Source: Deferribacterales bacterium UBA4806 (GTDB taxonomy: Bacteria > Chrysiogenota > Deferribacteres > Deferribacterales > UBA228). From it: a stretch of DNA of 37,575 bases. Within the stretch, counting starts at the first letter, position 1. Each line of letters begins with the position of its first letter. Position numbers and translations under genes: made by a program. The notes under the pieces are model-generated. The model was not told the DNA's origin. It was given only the letters and a program-made list of their open reading frames with translations, and ran no database searches. Where the stretch lies: contig DHGE01000049.1 in NCBI GenBank assembly GCA_002402635.1, positions 1 to 37,575 of the forward strand, written 5' to 3'. Shown here in pieces: positions 32,596-37,575 of the stretch.

Positions 32596-32946
32596 TTATA
32601 TGTTAAACAAAGGGTCTTTATTGAATATGGTTTGATTAATGTTTTCAATCAAGGTTTTATTGGAAAGGTAAAAATCAAGATGTTTATCAAATGTGGATTC
32701 TGAGACAATGTTAAAAGAATGAATAGTACTGTCAATGGTACTTATGCAAATTTCTATAAAAAATTCATCTAGAGAGCAAAGAAAGTAAATCAATGGACCA
32801 TCAAGTCGAAATGAAATGACATTAAGAAATGTGTTTACAGGAAATAAGCCTATTTTGGAATGCAAAACGTGTAGAAGCAAATCATTAGACTTTGAAAACT
32901 CTATGTTTAATGAAAGTGATTTTGAAATATTACTAAGAATGAACAT
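32596..32946 (-). CDS. Small unknown protein at the end of the recombinase operon
   Basis: The protein has 116 residues from the ATG at 32946, which lies four bases after the upstream stop; a longer frame to 33000 would overlap the upstream gene. It has a mixed strand/helix pattern (NVISFRLDGPLIYFLCSLDEFFIEI) without signal or membrane helix. It is likely co-transcribed with the recombinase and the 74-residue gene. No family recognised. Confidence 0.6.
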   Translation of the reverse strand: MFILSNISKSLSLNIEFSKSNDLLLHVLHSKIGLFPVNTFLNVISFRLDGPLIYFLCSLDEFFIEICISTIDSTIHSFNIVSESTFDKHLDFYLSNKTLIENINQTIFNKDPLFNI

Positions 32947-32950
32947 ATTG

Positions 32951-33175
32951 TTAATGTTTAGGTTTTGAATGATTACGGATAATTGAAATATCAATAACAT
33001 TAGTTCTTTTAATAGGGTATTCTGTTGAAAAAAAATCAGTTATTACAAAAAAATCGTTAGTAGAGGCTTGAATAATACCATGTATTGTATTTACATGATT
33101 ATTGCTATTAACATAGGAAATACGAACGGCTTTACCCTTAAGACCAGTAATTCTATTTTTAGATGTACTATTCAT
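32951..33175 (-). CDS. Small beta-rich unknown protein, Sm/SH3-like pattern
   Basis: The 74-residue protein with GKAVRISYVNSNNHVNTIHG...STNDFFVITDF...IKRTNVIDISII reads like a five-strand small barrel of the Sm or SH3 kind, which often bind RNA or DNA. The start overlaps the recombinase stop by eight bases. No specific family is claimed. Confidence 0.6.
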   Translation of the reverse strand: MNSTSKNRITGLKGKAVRISYVNSNNHVNTIHGIIQASTNDFFVITDFFSTEYPIKRTNVIDISIIRNHSKPKH

Positions 33176-33767
33176 TTAGGTTTTGATTTAAAAGGAAACT
33201 TTTGTAAAGGTTAATATACCTGTAAAAAGTAGCACGGCTCATTTTAAGTGAGTTTGCTATACTGTTAACTGAATTTCCATTCCTATTAGTATATAGGCTG
33301 TAAGCCAATTTTGCTCTTTCTATAGTTGAAACGTCATTAGCTATAGTTCTGCGGCCAAGTTTAACTCCTTTTTGCTTTGCAGAAGAAAGGCCTGCCCTGG
33401 TACGTTCAATAATAAGTTCCCTTTCAAACTCTGCAATGCTGCTAAAAATATTAAAAATAAGCCTTCCGGTGATGGAAGTGGTATCAATATTTTCGGTCAT
33501 TGAAATGATATTTGCTTCGATAGAATTGAGGTATTCGAATGTGTCTAAAAGGAATTTTAAGCTTCTACCAAGTCTATCTAATCGCCATACGGCAAGGATA
33601 TCGCCTTTAGTTAATTGCAAAAGAAGTGAATCAAGAATTGGCCGATTAGCAATAGAGCTAGCCTTTTCGGTAAATATGACCACATCGCTACCAAGACTTT
33701 TTAATGAATTTACCTGCAAGTCAAGGTTTTGCTCAAAAGTGCTTACCCTACAATAACCGTAAATCAT
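33168..33767 (-). CDS. Serine recombinase (resolvase/invertase family)
   Basis: The 199-residue protein has the resolvase signature IYGYCRVSTFEQNLDLQ at the N-terminus (catalytic serine at about 9). The arginine motif is VWRLDRLGRSLKFLL (about 60-74), followed by IFSSIAEFERELIIERTRAGL (about 109-129), and a C-terminal helix-turn-helix NSVNSIANSLKMSRATFYRYI (about 165-187). Size and domains are those of Tn3-type resolvases and Hin-type invertases. It could resolve plasmid multimers or invert a segment; no clear crossover site was found. It heads a leftward operon with two small genes. Confidence 0.92.
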   Translation of the reverse strand: MIYGYCRVSTFEQNLDLQVNSLKSLGSDVVIFTEKASSIANRPILDSLLLQLTKGDILAVWRLDRLGRSLKFLLDTFEYLNSIEANIISMTENIDTTSITGRLIFNIFSSIAEFERELIIERTRAGLSSAKQKGVKLGRRTIANDVSTIERAKLAYSLYTNRNGNSVNSIANSLKMSRATFYRYINLYKSFLLNQNLNE

Positions 33768-33790
33768 AATTAAAAGACATTTTAATGATA

Positions 33791-33814
33791 CAAATATACT
33801 AATTATTATATTTG
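33791..33814. promoter_or_regulatory. Mirror-image promoter pair between recombinase and DUF1573 gene
   Basis: CAAATATA (33791-33798) and TATATTTG (33807-33814) are exact reverse complements eight bases apart. They supply a -7 box for the leftward recombinase and one for the rightward DUF1573 gene. The leftward -33 TTTG (complement of 33815-33818) overlaps the other side, at a short 16-base spacing. The two promoters cannot be occupied at once, so they may exclude each other. Confidence 0.5.
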
Positions 33815-33854
33815 CAAAGAAGAATAATTTGTTAAACGACTAAAAAATACAAAA

Positions 33855-34310
33855 ATGAAAGAAGGAAGTAAAACATCAATATTGGTATTTATTACAGTAG
33901 TTGTGGCATCATTTCTATATGTAACTGCTATGATAAAAATACCGGAAAAGATGAACGGAAAAAATAGAAACGTCGAAGAACGAAAAATTGAGATCAAAAA
34001 AGAAGGAAGTAAGTTAATATTCAATAAAGAAGTGATAAATATAGGAAAAAAGAATAGGAATGAAGAGGTGAAAGCAGAGTTTGTATATACAAACAAAGGT
34101 GAAAAGCCAGTAATAATTAATGCAGTAGTACCATCTTGCGGATGTACGCTTGTTAAGTATAAGGAAGGAATAGTAATGCCTGGAGAAAGTGGAATAATTG
34201 AAGTGGAACTGGAAAAGAAAGAAAGTGGTTATAATGAAAAAAACGTAAGGGTATTGACGGATGAAGGGGTAATGCCGATAAAGCTAACCTTCAGGGTAGA
34301 AATATTATAG
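33855..34310 (+). CDS. Membrane-anchored DUF1573 protein
   Basis: The 151-residue protein has one N-terminal membrane helix (about 8-26), a charged linker, and a DUF1573 domain (about 55-150). The family core NKGEKPVIINAVVPSCGCTLVKY carries the conserved cysteine pair, and VMPGESGIIEVELE follows. The domain is a small Ig-like beta fold, usually periplasmic and very common in Bacteroidetes; its function is unclear. It is the only rightward gene in the right half of the window. A weak hairpin (TTTACT/AGTAAA, 34321-34338) follows the stop. Confidence 0.85.
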   Translation: MKEGSKTSILVFITVVVASFLYVTAMIKIPEKMNGKNRNVEERKIEIKKEGSKLIFNKEVINIGKKNRNEEVKAEFVYTNKGEKPVIINAVVPSCGCTLVKYKEGIVMPGESGIIEVELEKKESGYNEKNVRVLTDEGVMPIKLTFRVEIL

Positions 34311-34341
34311 TATTAGGAATTTTACTTATTTTAGTAAATAT

Positions 34342-34563
34342 TCATCTAATTTCATTATTAAAAGTGTTATTATAATTAATGTCTAAATATTTATGTTTTT
34401 CATAACTTTTACACAATACTCTAATAGATAGTAAGTGTTTTTTCATTTTTTTAAGATTGTCAGCTTGATTAACAGTTGTTGATTGACGACCTAACTCGTA
34501 GTTAATCCATTCAACTTCGTGATCTATCAACGAAATGGTTTCTGAAAAAAATGTTTTATTCAT
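34342..34563 (-). CDS. Small unknown helical protein
   Basis: The 73-residue protein, SETISLIDHEVEWINYELGRQ, then a basic helix NLKKMKKHLLSIRVL, has no signal and no membrane segment. It is separated from the ArdC operon by an intrinsic terminator, and no good promoter was found, so its expression is unclear. Not recognised. Confidence 0.55.
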   Translation of the reverse strand: MNKTFFSETISLIDHEVEWINYELGRQSTTVNQADNLKKMKKHLLSIRVLCKSYEKHKYLDINYNNTFNNEIR

Positions 34564-34609
34564 TATTTCTTAGTATTAAATGTTAAAAAGTGTTAATATA
34601 TATTAAAAT

Positions 34610-34657
34610 ATATTAAATAAAAAGGGTATGGAGTGCATTTAGCACCCCAAACCCTTT
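34610..34657 (-). terminator. Intrinsic terminator of the ArdC operon
   Basis: AAAGGGT (34621-34627) pairs with ACCCTTT (34651-34657), extended inward by TGG/CCA and GTGC/GCAC around an ATTTA loop. Read leftward it is followed by TTTTTATTTAAT. It lies about 20 bases after the 34678 stop. Confidence 0.8.
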
Positions 34658-34677
34658 AGGTTACTATTATTCTTCAT

Positions 34678-35646
34678 CTATTCTTCATCTGAAACGTCGG
34701 AAATCTCCTTAAATAGCTCAACCTGCTCATCAGTAGGCACGTTAACGGTGGCTAATAAAAATGTATGGTGTGTTTCATCATCAAGTTTTGCTCTGATGAT
34801 GTCGATATCAACATCATCAACATTTTTAAACTTTTCAGAAACTTCTTCCAATTCCTTCAATTGATCGAATGTTGCATTTTTAACAAACCAATAGTTCGGA
34901 ACATCTTCATTGTACAAATCTGAAAAGGACGAAAAACCAGGAGCAAGTTTTTTTGCAAACTCAGTTTTGGCAAGAGAAAGCCAATTTTGATTGTGTTTTA
35001 TCCTTAGTTTAAGCAGTTCCGAACCGTTACTTTTTGCCCAATTTTTCAGTTCCTCTTTCGCTGCCTTCATTTTTTCCTCTTGCTCGCGCTTAACTTTAGC
35101 CTTTTCCTCAGAATCAATTCTTAAGAGTTCTAAATAGTGAGATTTAGCTTCATCGGATAAAGCAACTTCTTCGGAATTATAAGGAAAAGTTGCAACTAAA
35201 CGGCCGTAAAAAAATCCTACATCCTTTATTTCATCAAAATCTGATTTTTTCTTTGCTTTTAAAATTTCACTCGATTTTTTAGAAACAAAATCCTCAATAG
35301 CAGAATTTTTAACCTTTGAAGCAGCCAAAATCGCCTGATTAAGGCGCTTTGTAAAATTAATACTTGTTGAATATGCGTAAAGGCAAATAGAATTTCCGTT
35401 CTCGGTTAGAACTTGAAAATCCTGATGAAAACCTTGAGCCTCAACAAATATGAACAAGCAAAATTTTTCTTTGTTAATAAATTTGATACAAGGAGAAATT
35501 TTAAGGTCTGCAGGCTCATAGCCTTTTTCCGCAAAAGATTTTACAATCCTTTGTTTTGTGCGTTCAACATCCTCTTTATGCTGCTCTATTGCAGCATTTT
35601 CAATCTCATTAATGATTGAATCCGAAATGTTTAAATCTTTGTACAT
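34678..35646 (-). CDS. Unknown helical protein, third gene of the ArdC operon
   Basis: The protein has 322 residues from the ATG at 35646 (MYKDLNISDS); a start at 35691 would add a short odd basic stretch. An N-terminal helix-rich region precedes a mixed domain (KFCLFIFVEAQGFHQDFQVL), then a long Lys/Glu coiled coil (about 185-235: EEKAKVKREQEEKMKAAKEE) and an acidic C-terminus (ISDVSDEE). No signal peptide. It is less AT-rich than the tra operon. It is probably cytoplasmic; no family recognised. Terminator at 34610-34657. Confidence 0.7.
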   Translation of the reverse strand: MYKDLNISDSIINEIENAAIEQHKEDVERTKQRIVKSFAEKGYEPADLKISPCIKFINKEKFCLFIFVEAQGFHQDFQVLTENGNSICLYAYSTSINFTKRLNQAILAASKVKNSAIEDFVSKKSSEILKAKKKSDFDEIKDVGFFYGRLVATFPYNSEEVALSDEAKSHYLELLRIDSEEKAKVKREQEEKMKAAKEELKNWAKSNGSELLKLRIKHNQNWLSLAKTEFAKKLAPGFSSFSDLYNEDVPNYWFVKNATFDQLKELEEVSEKFKNVDDVDIDIIRAKLDDETHHTFLLATVNVPTDEQVELFKEISDVSDEE

Positions 35647-35723
35647 AACTATAAGTATTAAATTTAGCCTACTCTTAACGTTTTTCGGCATCCACGTTTA
35701 TTTTATTCAAAATTATAAAAAAA

Positions 35724-36050
35724 TTAAACAACATTACAAACATCGATACAGATTTTAGAAACCTTACCAAAATTGACAAAGTCAAAATCTTTAGGCAGTA
35801 CGAAAGCAAGTTCCCCCGTACGTAGGTTGACAAAATCACCTATTTGACGATAACGAAAAGGTATAGCATGAATACGTTGTGTTTCCTCATCCCTTTCAAA
35901 GAGGAAACCACCTTTTTCACCGTCAAAATCGAAAAGGTAGGAAATTCCTAAAACCTTTTCACTTAGAAAGTCCTCTAAACCTAAAGGGTTAAGAGCGCTA
36001 ATGGTTGAATTTTTTAAACTATTCATAATCAAATAATTAAAATTAGACAT
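35724..36050 (-). CDS. Small unknown protein, second gene of the ArdC operon
   Basis: The protein has 108 residues, or 100 from the second ATG at 36026. The centre (GISYLFDFDGEKGGFLFERDEE, then IPFRYRQIGDFVNLRTGELAFVL) is strand-rich with glycine turns, like a small beta barrel. It follows the ArdC stop by eight bases and precedes the coiled-coil gene. No family recognised. Confidence 0.65.
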   Translation of the reverse strand: MSNFNYLIMNSLKNSTISALNPLGLEDFLSEKVLGISYLFDFDGEKGGFLFERDEETQRIHAIPFRYRQIGDFVNLRTGELAFVLPKDFDFVNFGKVSKICIDVCNVV

Positions 36051-36058
36051 TAAAAAAA

Positions 36059-37018
36059 TTAAATAACTTCCTCTCCTAACTGTTCGTGAGCATTAGAAAA
36101 ATTAAAAATATCTTGGAAACCCTCAATATTTATAAAATATTTTAGTAGATACTCAACGGCTTTTGAAGATTCTCTAAAAATAAAGTAGCTAAAATTTCGA
36201 TTTTGGGAATTAAAAGCATTTATCATGTTTGCCCAACTTTCTATATAAATTTTAGAATTTATTAACAAAAGTTCTGAATCCTGTTCAAGGGCTAAAAAAC
36301 TAGAAACATAAGAAGCTGAAAGGTCGGCTATTACTTCCTCAAGTGCATAGGCATCATTATTTGATAACTTTAAATTATTTATTCGTTCTACCCTACCAGT
36401 TCTATTTTTTAAACCAGTAGCGTGGCAAAGTTCATGTATTAGCGTATGAAAAAAGTAACTTTGATTCTTAAAATTTGAACGAAAAGGCAATATTATTTTA
36501 TCTTCGATAGGTGTATAATATGCTTTACTGCTATCAATCTCATGTATTTGAGGGCAAGTATCAGAAAAAGTAAAGGGTAAGGGAAAAATAACCTTATCAA
36601 AAGAATTAATTTCTCCTAAACTAATGCCATCAGAATTAACAATATTATCAATATTAAAAACATAGCTATAACGTAGAAAAGGTTTACTAACTGTTTCAAC
36701 AATATTATTCTCATTCTCTTTAGAATAAGTTAATATTTTATAAAAAATAACCATAACCCCCTCTGAACCTTTTTTCAACTTATAGCCATTATCGGCTATT
36801 TGTTTAAAGGTAGCCCATTTATTAAATTTATATCCTTCATTTTGTTGAACCAGTTGAAGTATAAAGCTATTAATACCCCAAAGGTCATATTTCCTTTTAG
36901 AAAAATAGTTACAGGCCAAAACATTACCTGAAAACCAAGGTTTATCCAAATTAGCCTGATTAATTTTTTTATCAAGCAATTTTTTTAAAAAACTCTCAAT
37001 TTTATCAGCAGTAATCAT
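36059..37018 (-). CDS. ardC: ArdC-type antirestriction protein
   Basis: The protein has 319 residues from the ATG at 37018; the frame is open to 37057, but that stretch encodes the parS palindrome, so the later start is used. The N-terminal half has the ArdC single-strand DNA-binding pattern: PWFSGNVLACNYFSKRKYDLWGINSF, KWATFKQIADNGYKLKKGSEG and FLRYSYVFNIDNI. The C-terminal half is a metalloprotease-like domain with HELCH (about 195-199), then EEVIADLSASY as the likely third ligand region. ArdC proteins protect incoming plasmid DNA from restriction in a new host. It heads a three-gene operon; promoter and parS lie in its leader. The zinc-site residues look intact. Confidence 0.85.
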   Translation of the reverse strand: MITADKIESFLKKLLDKKINQANLDKPWFSGNVLACNYFSKRKYDLWGINSFILQLVQQNEGYKFNKWATFKQIADNGYKLKKGSEGVMVIFYKILTYSKENENNIVETVSKPFLRYSYVFNIDNIVNSDGISLGEINSFDKVIFPLPFTFSDTCPQIHEIDSSKAYYTPIEDKIILPFRSNFKNQSYFFHTLIHELCHATGLKNRTGRVERINNLKLSNNDAYALEEVIADLSASYVSSFLALEQDSELLLINSKIYIESWANMINAFNSQNRNFSYFIFRESSKAVEYLLKYFINIEGFQDIFNFSNAHEQLGEEVI

Positions 37019-37032
37019 AAGACAGTAAATAA

Positions 37033-37048
37033 TGTTCCACGTGGAACA
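37033..37048. promoter_or_regulatory. parS-like site (ParB binding palindrome)
   Basis: TGTTCCACGTGGAACA is a perfect 16-base palindrome and fits the conserved chromosomal parS pattern TGTTnCACGTGnAACA. It lies between the promoter at 37081-37111 and the ArdC start, within the 5' leader. No parB-like gene is seen in the window, so the site would need a ParB from elsewhere on the element or from the host. Confidence 0.8.
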
Positions 37049-37080
37049 ATTAAACAATCAATAATATCAAATAACTAAAT

Positions 37081-37111
37081 CAAAGATAGTATATATAATA
37101 CTACTATGCAA
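37081..37111 (-). promoter_or_regulatory. Shared-type promoter with internal palindrome, copy 2 (ArdC operon)
   Basis: Read leftward, TTGC (complement of 37108-37111), 19 bases, TATCTTTG (complement of 37081-37088), a good Bacteroidetes match. The spacer holds the AGTATATATAATACT partial palindrome. CCTCCGAATGTTA is conserved upstream (37156-37168). Compare 21233-21263. Confidence 0.65.
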
Positions 37112-37290
37112 GGAAAAAGAAGAAAAGATATTAACAACATCACACCAAATCAATCCCTCCGAATGTTAGTTTTGCTTTATAAGATTTTATTTAGGTTGGG
37201 TTATGGCCAAGGATAAAAACAAAAAAAAGGTGGTGGGTTAAACGTTTAGAACTATAAATAAAATATGACGAAGTATAATGTATGTTTAAT

Positions 37291-37362
37291 ATGCAAGTCT
37301 TTACCATTCGGGAATAGCTTTTTCATGAACGAATGGCAAAGTCTTGCCAAAAATTATGAGGA
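37291..37362. repeat. 72-bp direct repeat with long imperfect hairpin, copy 1
   Basis: It contains GCAAGTCTTTACCATTCG (37293-37310) and CGAATGGCAAAGTCTTGC (37330-37347), reverse complements except for two bases, with a 19-base loop. It matches 37504-37575 with one difference. No T-tract follows, so it is not a simple terminator. Function unknown; recombination or transfer-origin use is possible. Confidence 0.8.
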
Positions 37363-37389
37363 AACAGTAAACGAGTAGCGCAATGAAGT

Positions 37390-37462
37390 GAACTGAGAGA
37401 ACGGAGCGAATGTAGAGAGCGAAGCGAACGAAAAGAGCGAAGCGAACGAAGGGAACTGAAAG
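37390..37462. repeat. 18-bp tandem repeats between the two hairpin repeats
   Basis: AGAGCGAAGCGAACGAA occurs at 37416-37432 and 37434-37450, with a degraded copy before (GGAGCGAATG) and after (GGGAACTGAAAGAGC). It is purine-rich and much richer in G than its surroundings. The gap 37058-37575 has no protein gene I can support. Confidence 0.65.
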
Positions 37463-37503
37463 AGCAACGCAGTTTTCTGTTGCCGTGTTAGTAAATGTTT
37501 TGA

Positions 37504-37575
37504 ATGCAAGTCTTTACCATTCGGGAATAGCTTTTTCATGAACGAATGGCAAAGTCTTGCCAAAAATTATAAGGA
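37504..37575. repeat. 72-bp direct repeat with long imperfect hairpin, copy 2, ends at window edge
   Basis: Same sequence as 37291-37362 with one base change, 213 bases further on. It runs into the last base of the window, so the true extent is unknown and further copies may follow. The hairpin arms are at 37506-37523 and 37543-37560. Confidence 0.8.

Noticed and set aside
37291..37362. Hairpin repeat as an integron attC site
   Set aside because: There is no tyrosine integrase and no gene cassettes, and the paired arms lack the usual core sites.
37354..37563. 69-codon leftward open frame at the right edge
   Set aside because: It lies entirely in the hairpin and 18-bp repeats and its product is low-complexity.

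Overview
The window is AT-rich DNA (roughly 70% A+T by eye) from a member of the Bacteroidetes. Four things point there. The transfer genes are of the Bacteroides TraE-TraO type (MPF type B). A giant surface protein ends in a type IX secretion (T9SS) sorting domain. Recognisable promoters follow the Bacteroidetes TTTG-N19-21-TAnnTTTG pattern. Several genes are typical of Bacteroidetes plasmids and ICEs (TopB, DUF6166, ArdC, DUF2493). I read it as most of a conjugative plasmid or plasmid-like ICE. A replication-initiator-like gene, a parS site and an array of direct repeats favour a plasmid. No integrase and no recognisable relaxase were found. The left edge cuts a gene and the right edge falls in a repeat, so the element probably continues beyond the window.

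Layout. 1-14391 (+): one tightly packed transfer operon: a partial membrane protein, a small membrane protein, TraE (VirB2-like), TraF (VirB3), TraG (VirB4), a VirB5/TraI-like protein, TraJ (VirB6), TraK (VirB8), TraM (VirB10), TraN (VirB9), TraO, a 1660-residue T9SS adhesin with about 12 repeats, and a lipoprotein. 14397-19638 (-): coupling protein, an unknown 405-residue protein, then a promoter driving two small putative DNA-binding proteins and an RPA-like replication initiator. 19639-21446: a non-coding and small-gene zone with GC-rich hairpins, a 12-bp minisatellite, a one-spacer CRISPR unit with its own promoter and terminator, and a second repeat-spacer-repeat remnant embedded in the 3' end of a gene. 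21447-30877 (-): a small unknown gene, TopB, a DUF6166 protein, a secreted protein, a phosphoribosyltransferase-like/SLOG pair, two tandem paralogues, a Toprim primase-like protein and a short cytosine-methyltransferase-like protein. 30998-33767: small genes, a minisatellite-built gene, a predicted small RNA, six long-spaced 18-bp direct repeats and a serine recombinase operon. 33855-37018: a DUF1573 protein (+), then an ArdC-led operon (-). 37019-37575: parS, a promoter shared with another unit, and hairpin-bearing repeats.

How it fits together. TraE-TraO with the coupling protein would form the mating channel, and the adhesin may hold cells together during mating. ArdC, the methyltransferase-like protein and the mini-CRISPR unit(s) look like tools for entering or holding a recipient against restriction or rival elements. 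TopB, the Toprim protein, the initiator-like protein, the recombinase, parS and the repeat array form a replication, resolution and maintenance set. The most interesting points for follow-up are the stand-alone one-spacer CRISPR transcription unit, the second spacer fused to a coding sequence, the repeat array beside a predicted small RNA, and the T9SS adhesin inside a type IV secretion operon.
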